In this document: positions 52,843 through 63,000 of the stretch, piece after piece
Layout: each line of letters begins with the position of its first letter
How positions within the stretch are numbered: the stretch's first letter is position 1
Assembly: GCA_031412335.1 (NCBI GenBank)
Contig: JANOCT010000033.1
Location: 66,189 to 130,188, forward strand
DNA: 64,000 nucleotides
DNA from: JBBQYA01 sp031412335
GTDB taxonomy: Bacteria > Bacteroidota > Bacteroidia > Sphingobacteriales > Sphingobacteriaceae
Direction: 5' to 3'
Translations under genes and position numbers: made by a program
Notes under the pieces: generated by a model
Seen by the model: only the letters and a program-made list of their open reading frames with translations
What the model was told of the DNA's origin: nothing
The model's database searches: none

Positions 52843-54174
52843 ATGTATAACTTGAATATTGCTCCTAACCAAGTTCAGGAGAGCTTGCAAAAACACATTC
52901 TAGCCGATGGTTATGATTTAACTTTCGATATGGAGAAAAGTAGCGGCGTGCACATTTATGATCAAATGCACAACCGAACGATGCTTGACTTCTTTACTTG
53001 TTTTGCATCCGTGCCGCTAGGCTATAATCATCCTAAAATGATTGGAGATGAGGAATTTAAGAAAAATTTATTGTTGGCAGCATTAACAAATCCTTCCAAT
53101 TCGGACATTTATACTACTCAATATGCACAATTCGTAGATACTTTTTCAAGAGTTGGTATTCCTGAATATTTGCCTCATGCTTTTTTTATAGCTGGCGGTT
53201 CTTTAGCAATTGAAAACGCATTAAAAGTAGCAATGGACTGGAAGGTTCAAAAAAATTACCAAAAAGGATATCAGCATGAAATAGGACATAAAGTTTTGCA
53301 TTTCGAGCAAGCTTTTCATGGTCGATCTGGTTATACATTAAGTTTGACCAACACGCTTGCAGACAAAACTAAATGGTTTGCAAAATTTGATTGGCCAAGA
53401 GTTTCGAATCCTAAAATGGTTTTTCCGTATACAGATGAAAATTATGAAAATCTAATTCATAGAGAAGAACTTACTTTTAAACAAATTGAAATAGCTTTTC
53501 AGGAAAATAAAGATGAAATCTGCGCAATTTTAATTGAACCTATTCAATCAGAAGGTGGAGATAATCATTTCAGAAAAGAATTTTTTGAAAAACTAAGAAA
53601 ATTAGCCGATCAGCACGAATGTTTATTGATTTACGATGAAATACAAACGGGCGTTGGATTAACTGGGAAATTTTGGGCTCACGAACATTTTGGTAAAGAT
53701 GCCCGACCAGATATTTTAGCTTTTGGTAAAAAAATGCAGGTGTGTGGAATTCTGGCTGGCAAAAAAGTAGACGAAATTGAAACCAATGTATTTAAAGTTT
53801 CTTCCAGAATTAATTCAACTTGGGGCGGAAATTTAGTTGATATGGTACGTTCTTCTAAAATTATGGAAATAATTGAGGAAGATAATTTATTAGCTAATGC
53901 AGAAAAATCAGGAACTTATTTGATGGAAAAAGTTCAAGAAATAGCTGCAAAATATAGCGTTGTAACCAATGTTCGAGGTCGTGGTTTATTAGTTGCTTTT
54001 GATTTTCCGACTAAAGAAATGAGAAATAAATTTGTTGAAATGGGCATGGAGCACAATGTAATGTTCTTAGGTTGTGGAAATAATACGATCCGTTTCAGAC
54101 CTGCACTAATAATTACTCCTGAACATATTGACGAAGGAATGAAAATTGCAGAAAAAATAATTAGTACTTTCTAA
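52843..54174 (+). CDS. lat: L-lysine 6-transaminase
   Basis: 443 residues, class III PLP aminotransferase. HILADGYDLTFDMEKSSGVHIYDQ and LDFFTCFASVPLGYNHPKM near the start are typical of lysine epsilon-aminotransferase (Lat). The PLP-binding lysine is in DILAFGKKMQVCG (near residue 296), preceded by LLIYDEIQTGVGLTG. It converts lysine to 2-aminoadipate semialdehyde for catabolism. A promoter is predicted directly upstream and a terminator follows. Confidence 0.92.
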   Translation: MYNLNIAPNQVQESLQKHILADGYDLTFDMEKSSGVHIYDQMHNRTMLDFFTCFASVPLGYNHPKMIGDEEFKKNLLLAALTNPSNSDIYTTQYAQFVDTFSRVGIPEYLPHAFFIAGGSLAIENALKVAMDWKVQKNYQKGYQHEIGHKVLHFEQAFHGRSGYTLSLTNTLADKTKWFAKFDWPRVSNPKMVFPYTDENYENLIHREELTFKQIEIAFQENKDEICAILIEPIQSEGGDNHFRKEFFEKLRKLADQHECLLIYDEIQTGVGLTGKFWAHEHFGKDARPDILAFGKKMQVCGILAGKKVDEIETNVFKVSSRINSTWGGNLVDMVRSSKIMEIIEEDNLLANAEKSGTYLMEKVQEIAAKYSVVTNVRGRGLLVAFDFPTKEMRNKFVEMGMEHNVMFLGCGNNTIRFRPALIITPEHIDEGMKIAEKIISTF

Positions 54175-54191
54175 TTAATATAATCTTAAAC

Positions 54192-54220
54192 AAAAAATGC
54201 CTGAAATTCCGGCATTTTTT
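54192..54220 (+). terminator. Bidirectional terminator after the lysine transaminase
   Basis: AAAAAATGCC pairs with GGCATTTTTT around a 9-nt loop, between the convergent lysine transaminase and bshB1 genes. A/T runs on both sides suit both directions. Confidence 0.88.
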
Positions 54221-54237
54221 GTTTTAAAATTTATGAT

Positions 54238-54954
54238 TTAAATAAGATCAAATAGACTGTGAACTCCTAAAATTTTATCGCTAGTAAAACCTTCTGCATA
54301 TCGTGCTTGTATTAGTTTTCCAAATTCGGCATGTCTACCATGAAGGGCTTCAAAAAACTCAGGCCTTGAAATATAGGTTTCAGGTTCATCTGAATCTCCA
54401 TCATGAAACTGGCTGGTAAATGCTTTTATCGATGCCATTTTAATTTCGATAAAATCTGAAATGTCAATTATTACATCTGGTTTAATGTAACGATCTTGAA
54501 TAAAATGTAAGAGTAAATCGGCTTTCCAACTTGCTTGAATTTCTCCATTATCTTTCGTTTCAATTTTTCGTAAAGCAGCAAAAAATACCGAATCTTTTAC
54601 CAATTGCGCTGCACGACCATGATCTGGATGTCTATCATCCATAGCATTTGCTATAATAATGGAGGGCTGATACTTACGTATTATATGAATTATTTTTAGT
54701 TGATGATCTTTATCGTTTGTGAAAAAACAATCATCCATCCTCAGATTTTCTCGCACATGTAAACCTAAGATTTTAGCAGATGCTGCAGATTCCAGATCTC
54801 TTAAATCTGCAGATCCTCTTGTTCCTCTTTCACCTCGAGTTAAATCTATAATACCTACTTTTTTTCCTAGCGAGATATGTTTGGCAATAGTTCCACTACA
54901 ACTCAATTCTGCATCATCTGGGTGCGCAGCAAATACCAAAATATCTAATTTCAT
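54238..54954 (-). CDS. bshB1: Bacillithiol biosynthesis deacetylase BshB1
   Basis: 238 residues. LVFAAHPDDAELSCSGTIAKH (His11, Asp14) and ANAMDDRHPDHGRAAQLV hold the LmbE-family zinc ligands, and TRGERGTRGSADLRDLESAASAKILG is typical of BshB1. It removes the acetyl group from GlcNAc-malate. The organism therefore probably makes bacillithiol, a normal trait for Bacteroidota. BshA and BshC are not in the window. Confidence 0.92.
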   Translation of the reverse strand: MKLDILVFAAHPDDAELSCSGTIAKHISLGKKVGIIDLTRGERGTRGSADLRDLESAASAKILGLHVRENLRMDDCFFTNDKDHQLKIIHIIRKYQPSIIIANAMDDRHPDHGRAAQLVKDSVFFAALRKIETKDNGEIQASWKADLLLHFIQDRYIKPDVIIDISDFIEIKMASIKAFTSQFHDGDSDEPETYISRPEFFEALHGRHAEFGKLIQARYAEGFTSDKILGVHSLFDLI

Positions 54955-55040
54955 TTATTTTTTAAGAGATTAATTTTGTTGTTGGAAATAAAAAGCGTCT
55001 GTAATTTTTTATTAAAGGTAGAAATTCCTTTACTTTTTTA

Positions 55041-55544
55041 TTACAATGCCGGAATAGCCAACAAACGCTCAATTTGTTTGGTAATTTTACTACTAGTTGG
55101 TTTCGTAAATGGGTAGAAAAAATCAACCACCTGTCCGTTCTTATTAATCAGAAATTTATGGAAATTCCATCTTGGAGTACTTGAAAATTTACCGTTTAAT
55201 TTTTTAGTTGATAAAAACTTAAACAAATCATGAGCGTAATTTCCTCTCACTCTTACTTTATCAAATATGGGAAACTTGACTCCGAAATTTACAAAACAAA
55301 ACTTCATGAGATCAGATTTCTCCAACGGTTCTTGGCTTCCAAAATCATTAGATGGAAAACCTAAAACTACAAAACCTTGGCTTTTATACTTTTCGTAAAT
55401 TTCTTCTAATTCTTTCAATTGTGGCGTAAAACCGCATTCAGATGCAGTATTCACAATCATTATTACTTTATCTTTATAATCAGTTAATGGCACAGAAACT
55501 CCAGTAATAGTTGGAACTTCAATGTTGTAGATGTTTGGGAGCAT
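55041..55544 (-). CDS. Glutathione peroxidase (thioredoxin-dependent type)
   Basis: 167 residues. Peroxidatic Cys37 in NTASECGFTPQ, the Gln of GFPSNDFGSQEP and the Trp/Asn of STPRWNFHKFLI give the catalytic set. It carries cysteine rather than selenocysteine. Such enzymes usually take electrons from thioredoxin; with a bacillithiol pathway nearby, that thiol is another candidate donor. The DUF4294 gene lies 1 bp upstream on the same strand. Confidence 0.92.
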   Translation of the reverse strand: MLPNIYNIEVPTITGVSVPLTDYKDKVIMIVNTASECGFTPQLKELEEIYEKYKSQGFVVLGFPSNDFGSQEPLEKSDLMKFCFVNFGVKFPIFDKVRVRGNYAHDLFKFLSTKKLNGKFSSTPRWNFHKFLINKNGQVVDFFYPFTKPTSSKITKQIERLLAIPAL

Positions 55545-55545
55545 G

Positions 55546-56115
55546 TTAGTTTTGAGATTGTATAATAGATTCTATGTCGCGGTCGGTTTGTAAATCGTAA
55601 GGAGTTTTAAGGTTTGAACCAAATACTCTTGCCAATGACTGCCACAAAAAAGCAGAAAAATTTCCGTTATAATCTTTTAATAACTCATATCCGGTATTTC
55701 CTGTTTCACGATCTAGCAACTTTATTAATATTTTACCTTGAGTGATCGTAAGATTCTTCAAGTCGTTTTCAAATCGGTCTTTAATTTCTTTTTCTGTTCT
55801 TTTTATTAATTCCCTTTTTACCTTGTTATCAGTCGTTAATGATAATTCATATTCTAATTGCCTGAATTTTTCGCCAGCAATTCTTGCATAAGGCAAAACC
55901 TTTAATACATCTCTTCTAAGTTTTGTATATTTTACTTCGTCTTTTTTACTTTTAAATATTCTGGTATCGGTAATTGTAACGGTTGATAAGAATCGAAAAG
56001 GCATGGTATCTGTACCATTAATATATGCTGCAACCCGAATAGAATCTGAAGTTAATTGTTTGGCTTGCAGATACATGGTTTGTAAAAACAGAATACAGAA
56101 AATAACTGTTTTCAT
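55546..56115 (-). CDS. DUF4294 family periplasmic protein
   Basis: 189 residues from Met at 56115; a longer frame to 56157 adds residues before the signal peptide (MKTVIFCILFLQTMYLQAKQ) and is unlikely. The core VKYTKLRRDVLKVLPYARIAGEKFRQLEYEL and the later ILIKLLDRETGNTGYELLKDYNGNFSAFLWQSLARVFG match DUF4294, a Bacteroidota family of unknown role. It is paired with the peroxidase gene, 1 bp apart, so probably one transcript. Confidence 0.85.
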   Translation of the reverse strand: MKTVIFCILFLQTMYLQAKQLTSDSIRVAAYINGTDTMPFRFLSTVTITDTRIFKSKKDEVKYTKLRRDVLKVLPYARIAGEKFRQLEYELSLTTDNKVKRELIKRTEKEIKDRFENDLKNLTITQGKILIKLLDRETGNTGYELLKDYNGNFSAFLWQSLARVFGSNLKTPYDLQTDRDIESIIQSQN

Positions 56116-56272
56116 TGGTGAACATTTATAAGTAAATAAACTGCTTATTGTTTGCAAAAGTATAGATTCGGATTAATATTTTCAGTTAATGCAAATGCAA
56201 TTCCAATTCCTGAAATTGTTATGTTTTGAACACATATTTTATCATATTGTAAAAAATTATTGAGCACAATAC

Positions 56273-58480
56273 ATGGAGGAAGTTTTAATAAATCTGGGCG
56301 AAGAAAAAAAGGAAATTTTAAAAAGGTATCGGGCATTGTTGCGAGCATGCAAACCATCAATGCAAAAGGGTGATAAAAGACAAATCAGGCTTGCATTTGA
56401 TATGGCTTTGGAAGGTCATAAAGATATGCGAAGAAAATCTGGTGAGCCTTATATTTTTCATCCGATAGCCGTTGCGCAAATTGCAGCAGAAGAAATTGGT
56501 TTGGGAACTACTTCTATTGTTTGCGCCCTATTGCATGATGTGGTAGAAGATACTACCCTAACTTTAGAAGATGTTGAACGAGAATTTGGTAAAAAAACAG
56601 CCACAATTATTGATGGTTTAACTAAAATTTCTGGCGTATTTGATAGTACTAGTTCCATTCAAGCGGAAAATTTTAGAAAAATGCTTTTAACCTTGGCAGA
56701 TGATGTGAGGGTGATTTTAATAAAACTCGCTGATCGATTGCATAATATGCGAACGATGGATTTCATGCCTCGTGATAAACAATTAAAAATTTCATCAGAA
56801 ACAGTTTATTTATATGCACCACTCGCTCATAGGCTTGGATTGTATAGTATTAAATCTGAGTTGGAAGATCTGTCGATGAAGTACACCGAAACAGCAACCT
56901 ATAAATTTATTGCCCAAAAATTAAAAGATACCAAAGCCGAACGAAATAAATTTATTAAGGAATTTATAAGTCCATTAGAAATAGAATTAGAAAAACAAGG
57001 CTTGAAATTTCAGGTTTTAGGCCGACCTAAATCAATTAATTCTATTTGGAATAAAATGAAAAAACAAGGAATTCCGTTTGAGGAAGTCTACGATTTATTT
57101 GCCATTAGAATTATTTTGGATAGTGTTTTTGAAAATGAAAAATCAGATTGTTGGAAAGCTTATTCAGTAGTTACCAATACCTACCACCCAAATCCAGATC
57201 GATTACGAGATTGGGTGAGCAGCCCGAAAGGAAACGGGTATGAATCATTGCATACCACAGTTATGGGTTCGGGTGGAAACTGGGTTGAAGTTCAAATTCG
57301 TTCAGCGCGGATGAATGAAATTGCTGAAAAAGGATTTGCTGCCCATTGGAAATATAAAGAATCTACTGTTGACAATGGCTTAGATAAATGGATTCAAGAA
57401 GTACGAGAAATGTTGAGTAATCCAGAAGCAAACGCTTTGGATTTTATCGACGATTTTAAAATGAATCTTTTTTCGGATGAGATTTTCATTTTCACACCGA
57501 AAGGAAATTTAGTAAAACTACCAACTGGAGCTACAGCATTAGATTTTGCTTTCGAAATTCACTCCGATGTAGGGAGTAAATGTATTGGAGCAAAAGTGAA
57601 TCACAAATTAGTGCCTCTAAGCTACAAGTTGCAAACTGGAGATCAGGTTGAAGTAATTACATCAAGCAAGCAAACTCCGAAAGAAGATTGGTTGAATTAT
57701 GTGATTACAGGAAAAGCAAAATCAAAAATAAAAAGCTCTTTAAAAGATGTAAGAAAAAAAGTTTCGGATGAAGGAAAAGACTTGCTGGAACGAAAAATGA
57801 GATCATTGAAAATTCCATTTAATTCAGGAAACATTCAAAAATTAAGCTATTATTTTAAAATCCCAACTACATTGGACCTATTTTATCAAGTAGCAACAGG
57901 CGTAATCGACAATAAAGAATTAAAAGAATATGTAGCAGCCGAAAAATCAATTGAAACAAAAACACCGGAAAAAATTGATTCGGTGAATGTGGAAAATTTA
58001 ATCAAAAAAGTAAAAAACACCGATTCTGGAGTGTTGGTAATTGGAGAAGATCAACAAAAACTAGATTACCGAATAGCAACTTGCTGCAATCCAATTCCAG
58101 GTGATGATGTTTTTGGATTTATTTCAGTAAGTGAAGGAATAAAAATACATCGCACCAATTGCCCAAATGCAGCTAAATTGATGTCGAGTTTTGGTTATCG
58201 GATCATTAAAGCTAAATGGACTAATCAAAAAGAAATAGCATTTTTGACAGGAATTAAAATTACTGGAATTGATGACGTGGGAGTAATAAATAATATAACC
58301 AAAGTTATTTCAAACGATTTGAAAATTAATATGCGTTCGATAACGGTTGATAGTGACGATGGAGTATTTGATGGTTCTATTATGGTTTATGTAAATGATA
58401 CCGACCATCTCGACAATTTGATTAAAAAACTAAAATCGGTAAGTGGAATCTTATCTGCAACGCGATTTGATATTGGTTAA
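56273..58480 (+). CDS. spoT: RelA/SpoT bifunctional (p)ppGpp synthetase/hydrolase
   Basis: 735 residues with the full long-RSH layout. HD hydrolase domain: FHPIAVAQI (His63) and LLHDVVEDT (His88, Asp89) intact, so hydrolase-competent. Synthetase domain: YDLFAIRIILDS and RLRDWVSSPKGNGYESLHTT near 260-335. TGS domain starts EIFIFTPKGNLVKLPTGATALDFAF (about 400), and an ACT domain ends the protein (about 655-735). It adjusts alarmone levels in starvation. Confidence 0.95.
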   Translation: MEEVLINLGEEKKEILKRYRALLRACKPSMQKGDKRQIRLAFDMALEGHKDMRRKSGEPYIFHPIAVAQIAAEEIGLGTTSIVCALLHDVVEDTTLTLEDVEREFGKKTATIIDGLTKISGVFDSTSSIQAENFRKMLLTLADDVRVILIKLADRLHNMRTMDFMPRDKQLKISSETVYLYAPLAHRLGLYSIKSELEDLSMKYTETATYKFIAQKLKDTKAERNKFIKEFISPLEIELEKQGLKFQVLGRPKSINSIWNKMKKQGIPFEEVYDLFAIRIILDSVFENEKSDCWKAYSVVTNTYHPNPDRLRDWVSSPKGNGYESLHTTVMGSGGNWVEVQIRSARMNEIAEKGFAAHWKYKESTVDNGLDKWIQEVREMLSNPEANALDFIDDFKMNLFSDEIFIFTPKGNLVKLPTGATALDFAFEIHSDVGSKCIGAKVNHKLVPLSYKLQTGDQVEVITSSKQTPKEDWLNYVITGKAKSKIKSSLKDVRKKVSDEGKDLLERKMRSLKIPFNSGNIQKLSYYFKIPTTLDLFYQVATGVIDNKELKEYVAAEKSIETKTPEKIDSVNVENLIKKVKNTDSGVLVIGEDQQKLDYRIATCCNPIPGDDVFGFISVSEGIKIHRTNCPNAAKLMSSFGYRIIKAKWTNQKEIAFLTGIKITGIDDVGVINNITKVISNDLKINMRSITVDSDDGVFDGSIMVYVNDTDHLDNLIKKLKSVSGILSATRFDIG

Positions 58481-58570
58481 TTTCTTTATTTCTACTTTTT
58501 TTTAAATGATTTCTTTTTTTATCAAACCTAAACGGGTTATTTTGATAATTTTACACCTTAATTGCTACCA

Positions 58571-59062
58571 ATGCCGACTCTGGATACCATAAATGTTGTT
58601 AAAAAGATATTTGAAGCATATCTTGAAAATAAAAATCTAAGAAAAACACCTGAACGCTTCGCAATTTTAGAAGAAATATATAGCCGATCAGATCATTTTG
58701 ATGTTGAATCTCTCTACATCTACATGAAAAATAGAAAGTATAGAGTTAGCAGGGCCACAGTTTACAATACATTGGAAATTTTGGTTAACTGCGATTTGGT
58801 TACCAAGCATCAGTTTGGAAAAAATATGGCTCAATTCGAGAAATCGTATGGTTACAAACAACATGATCATATTATTTGCATGGATTGTGGCAAAGTAGTA
58901 GAATTTTGCGATCCAAGAATCCAACAAATTCAGTCAATGATGGGCGAAATTTTGAAGTTTGAAATAAAACATCACTCACTCAATTTATTTGGAAACTGTA
59001 CTATACTAAAAGATAAAGGTACTTGTGAAAGGAAAGAACGAAATACTACAGTTATTGCTTAA
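58571..59062 (+). CDS. fur: Fur-family transcriptional regulator
   Basis: 163 residues from ATG 58571 (an in-frame TTG at 58562 is less likely). Winged-helix DNA-binding domain residues 20-85 (RKTPERFAILEEIY ... RVSRATVYNTLEILV). Metal sites: HDHIICMDCGKVVEF with Cys103/Cys106 and a second Cys pair near the C-terminus (CTILKDKGTC). Fur, Zur and PerR cannot be told apart safely. It lies between spoT and purA on the same strand. Confidence 0.92.
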   Translation: MPTLDTINVVKKIFEAYLENKNLRKTPERFAILEEIYSRSDHFDVESLYIYMKNRKYRVSRATVYNTLEILVNCDLVTKHQFGKNMAQFEKSYGYKQHDHIICMDCGKVVEFCDPRIQQIQSMMGEILKFEIKHHSLNLFGNCTILKDKGTCERKERNTTVIA

Positions 59063-59095
59063 AAATTAATATTAATAAAAATAAATTATTCATAA

Positions 59096-60373
59096 ATGAA
59101 AGTTGATGTATTACTAGGATTGCAATGGGGCGATGAAGGAAAAGGTAAAATAGTGGATGTTTTATGTCCTCAATACGATGTAATAGCACGTTTTCAAGGT
59201 GGACCAAATGCTGGGCATACCTTAGAATTTGATGGGAAAAAATACGTACTAAACACAATTCCATCAGGCATTTTTAATCCATCAACAATTAATTTAATTG
59301 GTAATGGAGTTGTAATCGATCCAGCCATCTTAAAACGAGAAATTGAAAATTTAAATAAAGCTGGTGTAGATCCAATTGCATCTGGAAAATTATTAATTGC
59401 CCGTCGTGCGCATTTAATTTTACCTACTCATCGCTTGCTTGATGCTGCATCAGAAGCTAAAATGGGTTTGCAAAAAATAGGATCTACTTTAAAAGGAATT
59501 GGTCCAACATACGCAGATAAGATTGGCAGAAATGGTCTAAGAGTTGGCGATATTATGTCACCAGACTTTATGCAACGATATAAAAAACATCGTGATGCTC
59601 ATTTACGATTACTGGACGAACAACGGTATGAGTATAATTTACAAGAATTAGAACCTCAGTTTTTGGAAGGAATCGAACTGTTGAAGACCATTAAACAAGT
59701 AGATAGCGATCATTTTCTAAATAAATGTTTAATTGAAGGCAAAAAAATATTAGCCGAAGGAGCACAAGGAACCATGCTTGATGTAGATTTTGGTTCATAT
59801 CCGTACGTTACATCTTCCAACACAACCGCAGCCGGTGCTTGCACTGGACTAGGAATTGCTCCAGATAAAATTGGTGAGGTGATAGGGATTTTCAAAGCAT
59901 ATTGTACCCGAGTTGGTGGTGGCCCCTTCCCAACCGAACTTGATAATGAAACCGGAGAGCTTTTGCGTAAAATTGGAAATGAATTTGGTGCTACAACGGG
60001 TAGACCTCGAAGATGCGGATGGATTGATTTACCTGCATTAAAATATGCAATTATGTTGAACGGGGTAAGCAAAACAGTGATGACAAAAGCAGATGTACTT
60101 AGTGGTTTTGATACCATTGAGGTTTGTACTCACTATATTTGCGATGGTGAAAAAATAGATTTCATGCCGTATGATATTGTTAACTCGAACATCACTCCGG
60201 TAACCATAAAAATGGAAGGATGGAATGAAAAGTTGACAGCAACTGTACACCCAGATCAATTACCAGAATCTTTACTTAATTATATTTCATACCTGGAAAA
60301 AGAATTAGGTGTTTCAATAAATTATTTATCTGTTGGGCCAGATAGGAAACAAACATTAACACTTAAGTTATAA
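59096..60373 (+). CDS. purA: Adenylosuccinate synthetase
   Basis: 425 residues. GTP-binding LGLQWGDEGKGKIVDVL (Asp13) at the N-terminus, RFQGGPNAGHTL with catalytic His, and the signature RRGCGW-like segment RPRRCGWIDLPAL near 300-312. It joins IMP and aspartate, the first step to AMP. It follows fur by 33 bp and precedes pabB by 9 bp, so the three may share a transcript. Confidence 0.96.
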   Translation: MKVDVLLGLQWGDEGKGKIVDVLCPQYDVIARFQGGPNAGHTLEFDGKKYVLNTIPSGIFNPSTINLIGNGVVIDPAILKREIENLNKAGVDPIASGKLLIARRAHLILPTHRLLDAASEAKMGLQKIGSTLKGIGPTYADKIGRNGLRVGDIMSPDFMQRYKKHRDAHLRLLDEQRYEYNLQELEPQFLEGIELLKTIKQVDSDHFLNKCLIEGKKILAEGAQGTMLDVDFGSYPYVTSSNTTAAGACTGLGIAPDKIGEVIGIFKAYCTRVGGGPFPTELDNETGELLRKIGNEFGATTGRPRRCGWIDLPALKYAIMLNGVSKTVMTKADVLSGFDTIEVCTHYICDGEKIDFMPYDIVNSNITPVTIKMEGWNEKLTATVHPDQLPESLLNYISYLEKELGVSINYLSVGPDRKQTLTLKL

Positions 60374-60382
60374 TTAGTTTCA

Positions 60383-61654
60383 GTGAAAATACCTTTCACA
60401 ACTGAACTTAATTTAAAATTACACGATTTGACACGCAGGTATAATAAAGCTTGTGTATTGAATAGTAATGACTATAAATCTAATTATTCGAAATTTGAAT
60501 TCGTTTTTGCCTATTCGAATAATGAAAATTTTAATAATTTAATTTCGTTTGCCGAATTTTCAGAATTAGTAGAAAAATCTAACAAATGGGTATTTACAGC
60601 ATTGAGTTATGATTTAAAAAATGAATTTGAAAATTTAACATCAAAAAATTCTGATTCTATCAAATTTCCTTTGATTGATGCTTTTTGCCCAGATCTACTT
60701 ATTATTGTAAATGAAGGATTTGCAGAAATACTTTATCCTGAAAAAGAAACTGAAAGGATGAAGATTTTTAATCAATTACAAAGCAAGACTATTAGTGATT
60801 CCGAAATCAACCAGCCTCCAACTATTAATTTAAAACCTTTATTAACAAAAGACAAATATTTAAAGAAAATTGAACAAATTAAGAAGCACATACAAGCAGG
60901 CGATATTTATGAAATGAATTTCTGCATGGAATTTCTGGCAACTAATTATTCAATCGACCCATATCGCTTGTACCAACATTTAAATAAAATTGCTCCAGCT
61001 CCATTTTCTTGTTTTTATAAATCTAACGAACATTTTGTACTTTCTACAAGCCCCGAAAGGTATTTGCAAAAATCAGGGAATAAAATAATTTCTCAACCCA
61101 TTAAAGGCACTATAGCACGTGTTTTAGATAAATCGGAAGATATATTACAACAAAACAGACTAGCAACCGATCCGAAAGAAAGAAGTGAAAATGTAATGAT
61201 CGTTGATATGGTGAGAAATGATCTTTCCAGAACTGCGGTTAAAGGGAGTGTGCATGTGGAAGAACTTTTTGGTATTTATCAATTTAAACATGTACATCAA
61301 ATGATTTCTACAATTACATCTAATTTAAAATCTGAATTTACCTTATCTGATGTAATAAAAACAAGTTTCCCAATGGGCTCAATGACTGGTGCTCCAAAAA
61401 TAAAAGCCATGGAATTGATTGAAAAGTATGAGGTTAGCAAACGAGGAATTTATTCCGGTACAATCGGATACATAGATGAAAAGCAAAATGCTGATTTTAA
61501 TGTCATTATTCGTTCTATTATTTACAACACAGAAAATAAAAAATTATCTTTTCAGGTTGGTAGTGCCATTACAATAGCTTCAGACCCTGAAAAAGAATAT
61601 GAAGAATGTATGTTAAAAGCAAAAGGCATGTTAATGGCGTTGGAAGAAAAGTAG
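60383..61654 (+). CDS. pabB: Aminodeoxychorismate synthase component I (PabB-like)
   Basis: 423 residues from a GTG start. Chorismate-binding domain motifs: SQPIKGTIAR near 236-245, ENVMIVDMVRNDLSRTA, and SFPMGSMTGAPKIKAMELIE. Lysine in PIKGT marks aminodeoxychorismate synthase rather than anthranilate synthase (PIAGT). With an amidotransferase (PabA, not in the window) it makes 4-amino-4-deoxychorismate for folate; the PabC-like gene at 35961 would complete the path. Confidence 0.9.
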   Translation: MKIPFTTELNLKLHDLTRRYNKACVLNSNDYKSNYSKFEFVFAYSNNENFNNLISFAEFSELVEKSNKWVFTALSYDLKNEFENLTSKNSDSIKFPLIDAFCPDLLIIVNEGFAEILYPEKETERMKIFNQLQSKTISDSEINQPPTINLKPLLTKDKYLKKIEQIKKHIQAGDIYEMNFCMEFLATNYSIDPYRLYQHLNKIAPAPFSCFYKSNEHFVLSTSPERYLQKSGNKIISQPIKGTIARVLDKSEDILQQNRLATDPKERSENVMIVDMVRNDLSRTAVKGSVHVEELFGIYQFKHVHQMISTITSNLKSEFTLSDVIKTSFPMGSMTGAPKIKAMELIEKYEVSKRGIYSGTIGYIDEKQNADFNVIIRSIIYNTENKKLSFQVGSAITIASDPEKEYEECMLKAKGMLMALEEK

Positions 61655-61656
61655 AG

Positions 61657-61700
61657 TGAAAATATAATTGTACTAATAAAAAAAATGTTAGATATTTACT
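61657..61700 (+). repeat. Upstream-region repeat, copy 1
   Basis: GTGAAAATATAATTGTACTA and the following AT-rich bases to GATATTTAC are echoed at 63543-63590. It lies about 100 bp before the first lipoprotein-like gene. It may be a shared promoter region spread with a duplication. Confidence 0.45.
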
Positions 61701-61799
61701 ATTGTAATAAAAATCACTTATAACTTCTATTTTTCTTTTTTACTTTACTATAAACTATTTCATTGTTATTGAAATTAATATACTTTTAGACGATCTCAA

Positions 61800-62240
61800 A
61801 TGATTATTAAACATTTTTTTTTATTTGGTTTAATTTTATTACTAATATTTTCTTGCAAGAAGGAATTACCAGAAAAGTTAAATACAAATATCATAGATTC
61901 AGAATATGAATTGGAAGGTGCTGTTATTAATATCTTAAATACTGAGTTATTTTATGAAAAAAGCACAAACAATGAAATAAGTTCTATTCATATTATACAG
62001 ACTATTAAAGCAGATGAACGTTTTTTTGAAAATGGAAATCCAGGTAAACCAATTAAAAATTTAACTATAGTAGTTTGGATCAATGATGTAAAGTCTTATT
62101 ATGTAGTTAGAAACGGAAATCAAGTTGTTTATTTTGGAAGACCACAAATTAAAGGAACTACTGTAAACGTGAAGATTAAATCAGTGGTAGCATCTCAATA
62201 CGTACTTCAGACAACTGAAACGCTAATTTACATTCCTTAA
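61800..62240 (+). CDS. Small lipoprotein-like hypothetical
   Basis: 146 residues with a lipoprotein signal: hydrophobic LFGLILLLIFSC with Cys19 followed by Lys-Lys. The mature part is beta-rich and ends ETLIYIP. The gene at 63001 has the same length, lipobox (FISCKKD), D-S-x-Y opening and terminal T-I-I-F-I-P, so the two are paralogues. No function recognised. Confidence 0.7.
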   Translation: MIIKHFFLFGLILLLIFSCKKELPEKLNTNIIDSEYELEGAVINILNTELFYEKSTNNEISSIHIIQTIKADERFFENGNPGKPIKNLTIVVWINDVKSYYVVRNGNQVVYFGRPQIKGTTVNVKIKSVVASQYVLQTTETLIYIP

Positions 62241-62253
62241 TTTTATTATAACT

Positions 62254-62955
62254 ATGAAAATATTATTAACAATTTTTATTTTAACGTTTAGTTTTAGCTT
62301 GTTTGCACAGATTGAAAAGAAAGATGTCCCAAAAGGTAAAGTTTTAATATATGTTTCTAAATCAGAGGCTATTATAAAAATAGATTCTGGAATAAAAGTT
62401 GAACAAAACACCTTGTTAACATTAGATACTGGAATACATCAAATTAAGGTTTTTGGTCCTAAAATAAAAACCATCTCAAATACTTTTCGGGTTTATGGAG
62501 ATTCTATTGTTCGTGTAAAAGAGAGAGTGAAATTTAATGATGAATGGAGAACATATAAAAATCAAACATACAAACATTATACTTTGCTATCTGCAAAAAT
62601 ACTTTTGCCTCTAGCAATGGGGTTTACAACTTATTATTATCTTAATAAATTCAGTAATGAAAAAAATAATTATTACAAAAAAGCAGAGGAAAATATTATT
62701 CAATACGAAAACTCAATAAGCCAACAAGAAATAGATAAAATAAAATCTGATTTTAAGGAGAATAAATCTCAATACAAAAAATATGAGAAACTGCAATATG
62801 TAACTTTATCTGGTTCAATAATTACTTTAGCAACAGTTTTTATTTTAAATTATACTAAAAAAGCGCCGAAATACACTGAACCAACTTTGTTAACAGGATT
62901 CAAAATAAGACCAAAAACAGTTAAATCTTTATCTATTTCTTATTCTTTCAATTAG
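62254..62955 (+). CDS. Hypothetical secreted/membrane protein, PEGA-like N-terminus
   Basis: 233 residues with a signal peptide (MKILLTIFILTFSFSLFAQ). Residues 25-85 (KGKVLIYVSKSEAIIKIDSG ... LLTLDTGIHQIKVFGPK) look like a PEGA-type beta sandwich. Two hydrophobic segments near 110-125 and 180-195 flank a charged helical stretch. It sits between the two paralogous lipoprotein-like genes, 14 bp after the first. Confidence 0.6.
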   Translation: MKILLTIFILTFSFSLFAQIEKKDVPKGKVLIYVSKSEAIIKIDSGIKVEQNTLLTLDTGIHQIKVFGPKIKTISNTFRVYGDSIVRVKERVKFNDEWRTYKNQTYKHYTLLSAKILLPLAMGFTTYYYLNKFSNEKNNYYKKAEENIIQYENSISQQEIDKIKSDFKENKSQYKKYEKLQYVTLSGSIITLATVFILNYTKKAPKYTEPTLLTGFKIRPKTVKSLSISYSFN

Positions 62956-63000
62956 TTATTCTATTTTCCAAATACCTATTAATTTAAGTTTTCTATTAAT